Below are positions 1 through 5,248 of a stretch of DNA of 6,217 bases, one piece after another. Position 1 is the stretch's first letter; the number at the start of each line of letters is the position of its first letter. The notes beneath the pieces were generated by a model. It had not been told where the DNA came from, ran no database searches, and saw nothing but the letters and a program-made list of their open reading frames with translations. A program made the position numbers and the translations under genes. This DNA is from Deltaproteobacteria bacterium (GTDB lineage: Bacteria; Desulfobacterota; Binatia; UBA9968), in assembly GCA_005878685.1 (NCBI GenBank), contig VBLN01000097.1:1-6217 (forward strand), written 5' to 3'.

Positions 1-1
1 C

Positions 2-1231
2 ATCGCGTCTTTGCTTGGAGGGTTGTCAGTCTTGCTGGCCACGGCGGGTCCTGCCGGGGCCGACGTGATCACGGATTGGAACCAGAAGGCCCTGCCGATC
101 GTCACCAAGTACAGCCTCGGCGCGCCGGCCTACCGCGACTTGGCGATCATGCATCTCGCAATGTACCAGTGCGTGAACTCGATCGAGCCGCGCTACGAGC
201 CGTACAAGACTAAGCTCGACGCGCCAGCGGTGGCCTCTAAGGAGGCGGCGGCCGCGCTGTCCGCCGCGGTTGTCCTGTCGAGACTGCATCCTGATGATGG
301 GGCGAAGATCGACGCCGAGCTGAAGCAATACCTCGCGCAGATCCCGGACGGCCCCGCCAAGGAAGAGGGCGTCGCGCTCGGACAAAAGGTCGCGGACGGC
401 CTCTTGACCCTACGCGCCAACGACGGCTCGAACGAGCCCGACGGCTATCGTCCTCGGACGACCGCCGGGCGCTACGTCGCGACCGCGCCGGTTGTGGCCT
501 CTATGTGGGGCAAGGTCACGCCCTTTGCCATGAAGAGCGGATCGCAGTTCCGTCCGGGACCGCCGATCGACTTGAAGAGCCGCGAGTGGGCGGACGACTA
601 CAACGAGATCAAGGCAGTTGGAGGAAAAAACAGCACGACGCGCACCGCTTTGCAAACAGAGACGGGACGCCTTTGGCTCTATACTGGCCCCAGCACGTTC
701 ATGCCGCTGGCCATGCAGCTCGCGCAGGCCAAGGGGCTTGGCGTGAACGAGAACGCCCGGCTGTTCGCCTTGCTCGCTATGGCTACGGCCGATGCGATGG
801 TGGCTGTGTTCGACGCCAAATACCACTACGAGTTCTGGCGGCCCATCACCGCCATCCGCAATGGGGATATGGACGACAATCCGCAAACGGAGCGCGACGC
901 CACCTGGGATTCGCTCGGGCCCGCGCCGATGCATCCGGAATATCCCTGCGCCCACTGCATCGTGGCCGGCGCGGCCGGCACGGTGATGCAGGCCTTCTTC
1001 GGCACCGGGACGCTGCCCGAGTTCTCGCTGACGACGCCGGCTGCGCCCGGCGTCACGCACCGCTGGACGCGTCTGGAGGACTACATCGCGGAGCCGTCAA
1101 ACGGCAGGATCTGGTCGGGGATTCATTACCGTTTCTCGACTAAGATCGGCACTGAGATGGGCCGGAAGATTGCGGAATACACAGTGCAAAACTATCTCAA
1201 GCCTGCCGTTCAATCCGCGACAGCCCGATAA
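2..1231 (+). CDS. Vanadium-dependent haloperoxidase / PAP2-superfamily protein, 5'-truncated
   Basis: The reading frame is open to the left edge, so the true start lies outside the window. The TTG at 11 falls inside what looks like the hydrophobic core of a signal peptide (LLGGLSVLLATAGPAGAD), which suggests export to the periplasm. Counting from that TTG, the three vanadate/phosphate-binding motifs of the family are present in order: K270-x6-R277-P (in KYHYEFWRP), P312-C-A-H315, and R366-x5-H372 (in GRIWSGIHYRF). In characterised enzymes the Lys and Arg residues hold the vanadate oxyanion, one His (here H315) is the acid-base residue and the last His (here H372) binds vanadium. All of these are kept. 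The usual Ser-Gly before the first His is Cys-Ala here. Family members oxidise halides with peroxide, but relatives are acid phosphatases, so the reaction is inferred. Repeat copy 1 with a terminator follows 45 bp after the stop. Confidence 0.88.
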   Translation: MASLLGGLSVLLATAGPAGADVITDWNQKALPIVTKYSLGAPAYRDLAIMHLAMYQCVNSIEPRYEPYKTKLDAPAVASKEAAAALSAAVVLSRLHPDDGAKIDAELKQYLAQIPDGPAKEEGVALGQKVADGLLTLRANDGSNEPDGYRPRTTAGRYVATAPVVASMWGKVTPFAMKSGSQFRPGPPIDLKSREWADDYNEIKAVGGKNSTTRTALQTETGRLWLYTGPSTFMPLAMQLAQAKGLGVNENARLFALLAMATADAMVAVFDAKYHYEFWRPITAIRNGDMDDNPQTERDATWDSLGPAPMHPEYPCAHCIVAGAAGTVMQAFFGTGTLPEFSLTTPAAPGVTHRWTRLEDYIAEPSNGRIWSGIHYRFSTKIGTEMGRKIAEYTVQNYLKPAVQSATAR

Positions 1232-1275
1232 TCCATTCCGATGTGCGCGGTGCAATCGAGGCAGAGAGGCAATAA

Positions 1276-1353
1276 CCTGGATTTGTAAATCCGGTCATAT
1301 CTTTCCTTCGTCTTACAAAAAGCCCGGACTGGGTTCTCCCAGCCAGGCTTTTT
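1276..1353 (+). repeat. Intergenic hairpin-plus-terminator repeat, copy 1
   Basis: This is the first of three related elements. It has a hairpin GGATTT-GT-AAATCC (1279-1292) continuing as GGTC to 1296, then a 12-nt spacer, then CGTCTTACA (1309-1317), then a terminator hairpin (1322-1353). It matches copy 2 (2116-2186) along its whole length, apart from small indels around the terminator, and matches copy 3 (4384-4425) in its first half. With a single bulged T the first stem can extend outward to ACC/GGT. It lies downstream of the haloperoxidase gene. The function is unknown: it could be an extended terminator, a 3'-end RNA structure or a dispersed repeat family. Confidence 0.7.
1322..1353 (+). 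terminator. Rho-independent terminator of the haloperoxidase gene
   Basis: The arms are GCCCGGACTGGG (1322-1333) and CCCAGCCAGGC (1338-1348), with loop TTCT. The pairing has one C-A mismatch and one bulged A (1328), and it is followed directly by five T residues (1349-1353). This is a typical intrinsic terminator and forms the 3' half of repeat copy 1. Confidence 0.8.
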
Positions 1354-1427
1354 CACATGACGATCTTGCTGCGGCTTGAGTAGAAAAATCGAGATGCAAA
1401 CGGCACGACTGACATAGGAGTTATTAG

Positions 1428-1456
1428 TGGACATTCCAGAATCGTTAGGATAAAAG
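1428..1456 (+). promoter_or_regulatory. Possible sigma-70-like promoter for the small ORF and hypothetical gene
   Basis: TGGACA (1428-1433, five of six to TTGACA) is followed after 17 nt by TAAAAG (1451-1456, four of six to TATAAT). It sits downstream of the copy 1 terminator and about 60 nt upstream of the GTG start at 1515. This is a consensus match only, and the organism's sigma factor preferences are unknown. Confidence 0.3.
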
Positions 1457-1463
1457 GGCTCAG

Positions 1464-1477
1464 GTCAACGGCTTGAC
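1464..1477 (+). promoter_or_regulatory. Perfect 5-bp inverted repeat, possible operator
   Basis: GTCAA-CGGC-TTGAC is a perfect palindrome with a 4-nt centre. It lies just downstream of the possible promoter and 22 nt before the SD of the small ORF, a position where a repressor could act. No regulator gene is visible in the window. A 5-bp match can also arise by chance, so this is weak. Confidence 0.22.
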
Positions 1478-1498
1478 TATGCAGGCGGAATCCATAAG

Positions 1499-1505
1499 AA
1501 GGAGG
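1499..1505 (+). promoter_or_regulatory. Strong Shine-Dalgarno site of the 22-codon ORF
   Basis: AAGGAGG lies 9 nt before the GTG at 1515. It is the only good ribosome site between the haloperoxidase terminator and the hypothetical gene. It is too far (74 nt) from the ATG at 1580 to serve that start directly, so it argues that the small ORF is translated. Confidence 0.55.
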
Positions 1506-1514
1506 ATAGCCAGG

Positions 1515-1583
1515 GTGAATAGCGTTATCTTTCGGAACCGTTACTTGGTGTTCCTGGCCTCGCTCTTGGTCTTTGACAAATGA
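1515..1583 (+). CDS. Small 22-codon hydrophobic ORF, translationally coupled to the next gene
   Basis: This runs from GTG 1515 to TGA 1581-1583 and encodes about 22 residues. After a short basic stretch (FRNR) comes a hydrophobic run (YLVFLASLLVF) long enough to enter or nearly span a membrane, and it ends in DK. A strong SD sits at ideal spacing, and the stop overlaps the next start as ATGA (1580-1583), the classic arrangement for translational coupling. The next gene has no SD of its own, which fits. It could be a small membrane peptide, a leader ORF that delivers ribosomes to the downstream gene, or the remnant N-terminus of a lost membrane protein (an FRNR-then-hydrophobic start recalls some transporters). 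No function can be assigned. Confidence 0.42.
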   Translation: MNSVIFRNRYLVFLASLLVFDK

Positions 1584-2086
1584 AGGAGGCCAGCACACCC
1601 ACTAAATCGGTCGAGATTTACCTTCCCTCGGCGATCGTTCGCGGGTCGCTCGTCACCCGGCACGACCGGCTCAGCAATTACTTGAACCTGATATCGGAAG
1701 ACAACGTTTCTTCACTTGTGGAAGCGAGTGTCCGGGACTTGAACGGCAACCCTTTGCCGGTCAGCTCCAGCGACTTCACCATTTACACAAGCGAAATATT
1801 GCTGGCGGCGGACTTGTCCCCGATGGTCGGATTCAGACATTCGCCCTTGGATCACCAACGTTTGCAAAAGGAGCCAACGGCTGTGCTGCTCGGCATCGGG
1901 CCGTTCTGGGTTCGCGGGACCGCACATCTCATGCCGGGGGCGGAGCTGCCCAGACTGGCTTTGTTAAAGCAGAATTTTATTCCTGTAACGGACGCGACTG
2001 TGCTCAACCAGCCGGAAAGTGAACCGTGTACCATTTTAGTTAATCGTAGCAAGATCGGTTGGCTCGTCGGCGGCCAGCCGAAGTAG
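1580..2086 (+). CDS. Hypothetical protein, 168 aa, with two similar halves
   Basis: I do not recognise a named family. There is no signal peptide or membrane segment, so it is probably cytoplasmic. The protein seems to be built from two copies of one unit of about 65 residues. IVRGSLV (19-25) parallels WVRGTAH (110-116). SLVEASVRDLNG (45-56) parallels IPVTDATVLNQP (134-145). DFTIYTSEILLA (65-76) parallels CTILVNRSKIGWLV (150-163). Each unit alternates short hydrophobic strands with turns, suggesting a small beta-rich fold; the RLSNYLN stretch at 30-36 is in the first unit only. No catalytic motif stands out. The ATG at 1580 is chosen because it overlaps the stop of the small ORF (ATGA); no SD precedes it directly. 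Repeat copy 2 with a terminator follows 29 bp after the stop, so this gene ends its transcription unit. Confidence 0.75.
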   Translation: MKEASTPTKSVEIYLPSAIVRGSLVTRHDRLSNYLNLISEDNVSSLVEASVRDLNGNPLPVSSSDFTIYTSEILLAADLSPMVGFRHSPLDHQRLQKEPTAVLLGIGPFWVRGTAHLMPGAELPRLALLKQNFIPVTDATVLNQPESEPCTILVNRSKIGWLVGGQPK

Positions 2087-2115
2087 TTCGCGCCGAGGAG
2101 ACAATTGCCAACACA

Positions 2116-2186
2116 GGATTCGTAAATCCGGTCACATCTCTGACTCGTTCTACAGTCGCCCGGACTGGTTTCTCCAGCCGGTTTTT
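2116..2186 (+). repeat. Intergenic hairpin-plus-terminator repeat, copy 2
   Basis: It has the same architecture as copy 1: hairpin GGATT-CGTA-AATCC (2116-2129) running into GGTC (to 2133), a 12-nt spacer, CGTTCTACA (2146-2154), a 3-nt gap, then GCCCGGACTGG and the terminator. The block GTAAATCCGGTCA is identical to copy 1, as is GCCCGGACTGG. It begins 29 bp after the stop of the hypothetical gene, on the same strand as the copies after the other genes. Confidence 0.7.
2160..2186 (+). terminator. Rho-independent terminator after the hypothetical gene
   Basis: CCGG-A-CTGG (2160-2168), loop TTTCT, CCAGCCGG (2174-2181), then TTTTT (2182-2186). The eight base pairs are perfect apart from a bulged A at 2164, which sits in the same position as the bulged A of the copy 1 terminator. 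Confidence 0.85.
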
Positions 2187-2190
2187 AACC

Positions 2191-2218
2191 TTGACGCCTG
2201 GTAACTAGTTCGAATAAC
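2191..2218 (+). promoter_or_regulatory. Possible promoter of the alcohol dehydrogenase unit
   Basis: TTGACG (2191-2196, five of six to the -35 consensus), 16-nt spacer, AATAAC (2213-2218, four of six to the -10 consensus). It begins 4 nt after the T-tract of the preceding terminator, where a new transcription unit would be expected to start. This would leave a leader of about 80 nt before the ATG at 2307, in which I see no strong structure. Confidence 0.35.
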
Positions 2219-2306
2219 CTCGGTACAACTGCTGAAGCGTTAAAGGGAATCCGTAACAGAAGAGAAACCTCCGGCTCAGGCACAATCCCAAATCGTTGAA
2301 GGTGAT

Positions 2307-3359
2307 ATGCTGAGCTACGACGTTTTCGAATGGGGCAAGCCGCTTAAGAAGGCGGAGCGTGAGACCCCGAAGCCGAAGGGCACCGAGGTCCTGCTTAGGC
2401 TCAAGTACTGCGGCGTGTGCCACAGCGACGTGCACATCCGGGACGGCTACTTCGAACTAGGCGGCGGCAAGCGTTTGCACATGAGCGAGCGCGGCATGAA
2501 CCCACCCGTGACTCTGGGCCATGAGCCCTACGGCACAATTACCGCTGCGGGCCCCGAAGCAGGCGATGTGCCGATCGGAGCCGATCGCCTCGTCTACCCG
2601 TGGACGGGCTGCGGCAACTGCGTGCGCTGCCGCAATGACATGGACAATTATTGTATGGCGCCGCGCTGTATCGGGATTCAGCGTGCTGGCGGCTATGCCG
2701 ATCATCTCATTGTCCCGCACCCGCGGTATCTGATCGACGCGAGCGGCATCGATCCGGTTTGGGCGGCGACGTTGTCCTGCTCGGGACTGTCCACGTATGC
2801 CGCCGTGTCGAAGCTAAATCCAATCCCGGGCGACGAGTGGGTGGCAGTGATCGGCGCGGGCGGGCTCGGACTGACGGCTATCGGGATGTTGCGGGCAGCG
2901 GGACACGAGCGAATCGTCGCGGTGGACATCGAGGCGGCGAAGCTGAGCGCGGCAGGAAAGGCGGGCGCGGCTGCGACCCTCGATGGCCGCGAGGCTGAGG
3001 CCGCGAAAAAGCTCCGGCAGATCGGCGGGGGTTCGCTCTATGGAGCGGTGGATCTGGTGGGCACCACCGAGACGGCGACACTTGGCCTCGGCGCTCTACG
3101 CAAGGGCGGCCGGCTGATTTTGGTCGGCCTGTACGGCGGCGAGATCCCGGTGTCGGTGGTGGCGACGATTCAACGCGCGCTAACCATCCAGGGTTCCCAT
3201 CTTGGCACCGTAGGGGAATTGAAAACGGTCGTGGCACTCGCGCGCGACGGGAAGCTCCGGCCCGTCCCGATCGAGCAGCGGCCGCTGGCGGAGTTGAGCC
3301 GCACGCTCGACGAGCTGAAGGCGGGGGTCATCTCCGGCCGGGTAGTCGTGGAGATATAG
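2307..3359 (+). CDS. Zinc-dependent medium-chain alcohol dehydrogenase
   Basis: It is predicted to oxidise an alcohol to an aldehyde or ketone, or the reverse, with a nicotinamide cofactor in the cytoplasm. At 350 aa it has the usual family length. The N-terminal GroES-like domain carries the catalytic zinc ligands C38 (CGVCHSD) and H72-E73 (GHE), with C158 (SCSGLSTY) the likely third ligand. The structural zinc cysteines C102, C105, C108 and C116 are all present. The Rossmann domain has GAGGLG at 183-188. D207, at the end of the second strand (VAVD), favours NAD(H) over NADP(H). The segment with YFELGGGKRL and RGM before GHE matches a bacterial subgroup of these enzymes; the substrate cannot be read from sequence. 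The start is supported by GAAGG 4 nt upstream. The next gene begins 79 bp on with no convincing terminator between, so the two probably share a transcript. Confidence 0.92.
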   Translation: MLSYDVFEWGKPLKKAERETPKPKGTEVLLRLKYCGVCHSDVHIRDGYFELGGGKRLHMSERGMNPPVTLGHEPYGTITAAGPEAGDVPIGADRLVYPWTGCGNCVRCRNDMDNYCMAPRCIGIQRAGGYADHLIVPHPRYLIDASGIDPVWAATLSCSGLSTYAAVSKLNPIPGDEWVAVIGAGGLGLTAIGMLRAAGHERIVAVDIEAAKLSAAGKAGAAATLDGREAEAAKKLRQIGGGSLYGAVDLVGTTETATLGLGALRKGGRLILVGLYGGEIPVSVVATIQRALTIQGSHLGTVGELKTVVALARDGKLRPVPIEQRPLAELSRTLDELKAGVISGRVVVEI

Positions 3360-3423
3360 CGGAGCGGCGACCAAGCTGAGAGTTGCCGTTTGAGCAAAAA
3401 AGTTGAACAATGAAAAGGTCGGG

Positions 3424-3431
3424 AAGGGAGG
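3424..3431 (+). promoter_or_regulatory. Shine-Dalgarno site fixing the start of the NMT1-like gene
   Basis: AAGGGAGG lies 7 nt before the ATG at 3439. A longer in-frame reading from TTG 3403 is possible, but it would add 12 residues of low-complexity character (MNNEKVGKGGVF) encoded largely by this SD region, so ATG 3439 is preferred. Confidence 0.75.
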
Positions 3432-3438
3432 CGTCTTT

Positions 3439-4356
3439 ATGAGCAAGTTCCGCATTGAGCCGCACGGGCGACTTCAGGAATGGGTCGCGGACGAAAAGGG
3501 ATACTTTAAAGATGAGGGGTTGGACTACGAGTTTGTCAGCTCCTATGCTGCGGGGTCGTCCGGTTATGCTCTCGTGCAATCTAGCGAGACGGCCGCGCCG
3601 GAAGTAAAGCGAGGCGCCTTCGAGAATATGGAGCGGGGACGCGCGGCCAACGTCAGTTGCGCGTGCCACTGGGCGGTCAACATGGCCTCCTCGGCTGGAC
3701 ATGGCCGAATGTGGGGACACGCCTACTCGGTGACGCCCTCGGCCATAGTCGTCGCTCCGGAGTCTTCCATCAGGAAGCCCGGCGACCTAGCCAACGTCGA
3801 GGTGGGTGTGGGCTTTCACTCCGGCAGCCACTTCTCGGCTCTCCAAGCACTGGAAAAGATCCTTAAACCCGATGAGATCAAGCTACGCTTTATCGGCCAG
3901 CCGCGGGACCGCTTGGCCGCGCTGCTCGATCGCAGGGTCGAAGCGGCCAACGTGTTCGGGGCGCCGCTGTACGTGGTCGAGCAGCACGGGTTCCGAAAAG
4001 TTCTCGATACGACCTTCATGATCGGATTCCTGTTGCACTCGGACGCGAACGTCGAGGATGTCAAGCGCTACTTCAGGGCGATGCAGCGAGCGCAACGAGA
4101 CATCGATCTGGAGCCGGAGCGCTACAAGCATTACTTTCTCAAAGAGTTGCCGGAGAAGTACTACGCGATCATCGACGTCAGCGGCTTTGGGCCGGGAGAG
4201 CGACTGGTGTTCGAGCCCTACACGCCGGAAATGTTCGAGCAGACGCACCGGTGGATGGAAGAGTGGCGGCTCTTCCCGGAAGGGAAGAATGGCACTGCCG
4301 ACTACGCGCGCGCGGTCTCCGTTGATAGCGATGCTCCCGCCACGCGCCGACCCTAG
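3439..4356 (+). CDS. NMT1/SsuA-like periplasmic-binding-fold protein without signal peptide
   Basis: A 305-residue protein. The N-terminal stretch with EKGYFKDEGLDYEFV (19-33) is the hallmark of the NMT1/SsuA/ThiY/THI5 group, whose members bind sulfonates, nitrate, aliphatic compounds or pyrimidines for ABC import, or synthesise the thiamine pyrimidine. Further family-like features are a KPGDLANVEVGVG segment in mid-protein and a C-terminal helix-rich part. Unlike ordinary importer components, it starts directly with the mature-type sequence: no signal peptide or lipobox is seen, and no permease or ATPase gene is adjacent. This suggests a cytoplasmic ligand-binding or enzymatic role. C74-x-C76-H77-W is a conspicuous Cys/His cluster of unknown meaning. 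It probably shares a transcript with the alcohol dehydrogenase upstream. Repeat copy 3 follows 28 bp after the stop. The fold assignment is firm; the ligand and role are not known. Confidence 0.85.
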   Translation: MSKFRIEPHGRLQEWVADEKGYFKDEGLDYEFVSSYAAGSSGYALVQSSETAAPEVKRGAFENMERGRAANVSCACHWAVNMASSAGHGRMWGHAYSVTPSAIVVAPESSIRKPGDLANVEVGVGFHSGSHFSALQALEKILKPDEIKLRFIGQPRDRLAALLDRRVEAANVFGAPLYVVEQHGFRKVLDTTFMIGFLLHSDANVEDVKRYFRAMQRAQRDIDLEPERYKHYFLKELPEKYYAIIDVSGFGPGERLVFEPYTPEMFEQTHRWMEEWRLFPEGKNGTADYARAVSVDSDAPATRRP

Positions 4357-4383
4357 CAGCAGGCATTGACACGTTGACCACAA

Positions 4384-4425
4384 GACCGGACTCGTGAATC
4401 CGGTCCCATCATCGATCCGTCTTAC
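4384..4425 (+). repeat. Intergenic repeat, copy 3 (terminator half missing)
   Basis: GACCGGA (4384-4390), loop CTCGTGAA, TCCGGTC (4399-4405) form a perfect 7-bp stem. Then come a 12-nt spacer and CGTCTTAC (4418-4425), matching copies 1 and 2 in order and spacing. Compared with those, the inner stem pair is disturbed (GGACT instead of GGATT) but the stem is longer on the outside, so the ability to fold is retained. The GC-rich terminator that follows in the other copies is absent; only a weak CTCG/CGAG pairing with no T-tract follows. Confidence 0.58.
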
Positions 4426-4498
4426 CCCGTACTCGCGCGACTCCGAGGATGAATGATCCGTCCTTTCAAAAGCACGCCGAGTAGTTAGGCGTACTCAA

Positions 4499-5128
4499 AT
4501 GATCGGAAGGTTTCTGCCTCTTGTCGGCGCTCTGCTCCTCTTGGGGGTCGTTTGTTGGCGGCCATGGTTGCAACGGCGCCGGTACGGGAGCACCGGAGTC
4601 TGGCTCTTCCGATCCGGGCACTGGCAACAGAACGTACGCGACGCCCTGGGCGTGGTGCTGCTTGTTTGCCTCGTCGGTCAGGCCATCGTCGCGGCGGGGT
4701 GGTCCGAAGGACTTTCCTCTCTCGCTGTCATCGACCAGTTGACAACCAAGCCTTGGCAAGTAGCTGGGACCGTGTTGTTGTTCGGCGGCATAGGGTTCCT
4801 CGTAATGGCTCAACTGGACCTCGGAGCTTCGTGGCGGATAGGAATCGAGGAAGGAACGAGCCCGGGCCTCGTGACGACCGGGCTCTACCGCTTCTGCCGC
4901 AACCCGATTTTTCTCGCTATCCTGATCACTCTGACCGGCTACACGCTGCTGCTACCGACTCGTCTTTCGCTCGCCCTATTGCTTGGGACATTCCTTGGGG
5001 TTCGGCAGCAGGTTCTGGTGGAGGAGGCCTACCTCTTGCGTAGTTATGGAGATAGCTACCGGGAATATGCCCGCCGCGTGGGGCGCTTTCTCCCGGGGAT
5101 AGGGAGGCTCCAAGATCCTGAAAGCTGA
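4499..5128 (+). CDS. Isoprenylcysteine carboxyl methyltransferase-like integral membrane methyltransferase
   Basis: A 209-aa membrane protein with hydrophobic segments near residues 4-20, 47-66, 87-106, 136-153 and 155-169. The C-terminal half has the ICMT/PEMT-type S-adenosylmethionine-binding signature: GLYRFCRNP (128-136), a Glu pair E175-E176 (VEEAYL), YGDSYREY (183-190) and a closing RRVGRFLPG (192-200). Eukaryotic ICMT methylates prenylated cysteines. Bacterial relatives act on small molecules or lipids and mostly lack known substrates, so the substrate is open. The ATG at 4499 is the first start codon after an in-frame TGA at 4454. It has only a weak SD (TTAGG, 4485-4489), and GAGTA/TACTC (4479-4483/4492-4496) could fold over that site. 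It sits alone between repeat copy 3 and the cupin leader. Confidence 0.85.
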   Translation: MIGRFLPLVGALLLLGVVCWRPWLQRRRYGSTGVWLFRSGHWQQNVRDALGVVLLVCLVGQAIVAAGWSEGLSSLAVIDQLTTKPWQVAGTVLLFGGIGFLVMAQLDLGASWRIGIEEGTSPGLVTTGLYRFCRNPIFLAILITLTGYTLLLPTRLSLALLLGTFLGVRQQVLVEEAYLLRSYGDSYREYARRVGRFLPGIGRLQDPES

Positions 5129-5248
5129 AGTCTTTCTTGACAGATTACCCCCAGAGTACTAAGTAACGGCCATCTAATCACGGTCAAGGTTGATACTAGC
5201 GGTTGCGCGAGTTGAGACCCCAACCAAAACCTTGTGAAGGAGGTGAAT
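5129..5248 (+). promoter_or_regulatory. Leader region of the cupin genes with nested stem before the SD
   Basis: A perfect TTGACA (5137-5142) could be a -35 box, but no good -10 lies 16-18 nt beyond it, so no promoter is called. Further down, CAAGGTT (5185-5191) is the exact complement of AACCTTG (5228-5234), and inside it GGTTG (5201-5205) complements CAACC (5221-5225). The outer and inner stems are separated by an internal loop of 9 and 2 nt. The structure ends 2 nt before the SD AAGGAGG (5237-5243), so it could influence translation or mRNA stability of the cupin gene. This is inferred from base pairing alone. Confidence 0.35.
5237..5246 (+). promoter_or_regulatory. Near-perfect Shine-Dalgarno site fixing the first cupin start
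   Basis: AAGGAGGTGA matches the 16S rRNA 3' end over ten bases and stands at proper spacing from the ATG at 5249. An in-frame GTG at 5234 lies before this site and is therefore not the start. The strength of the site suggests high expression. Confidence 0.8.

Noticed and set aside
505..1143. Long overlapping frames on both strands inside the haloperoxidase gene
   Set aside because: They are Arg-rich translations typical of off-frame reading of GC-rich coding DNA; the haloperoxidase frame contains all the family motifs.
1353..1598. Reverse-strand open frame of 81 codons across the gap before the hypothetical gene
   Set aside because: The translation shows no recognisable domain, there is no supporting SD seen, and it runs against all other genes and over the strong SD and small ORF on the + strand.
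1276..2186. The repeats as integron attC sites, given that single genes are each followed by a similar imperfect palindrome
   Set aside because: No GTTRRRY / RYYYAAC core pair brackets the elements, no integrase is visible, and one junction (dehydrogenase to NMT1-like gene) lacks the element. The 3' half is an ordinary terminator with a T-tract.
3365..3391. Possible terminator CGGCGAC / GTTGCCG between the dehydrogenase and NMT1-like genes
   Set aside because: The stem has only seven pairs with a G-T wobble and a 10-nt loop, and just three T residues follow. It is too weak to call, so co-transcription is still the better reading.
3510..3670. The NMT1-like protein as a THI5-type thiamine pyrimidine synthase on the strength of its CxCH cluster
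   Set aside because: THI5 enzymes carry a CCCFC-type motif much further along the chain; the cluster here is at residues 74-77 and no thiamine genes are nearby.
4366..4380. Perfect TTGACA followed by TTGACC as a promoter for the methyltransferase gene
   Set aside because: No acceptable -10 box lies 16-18 nt downstream of either; those positions fall inside repeat copy 3.
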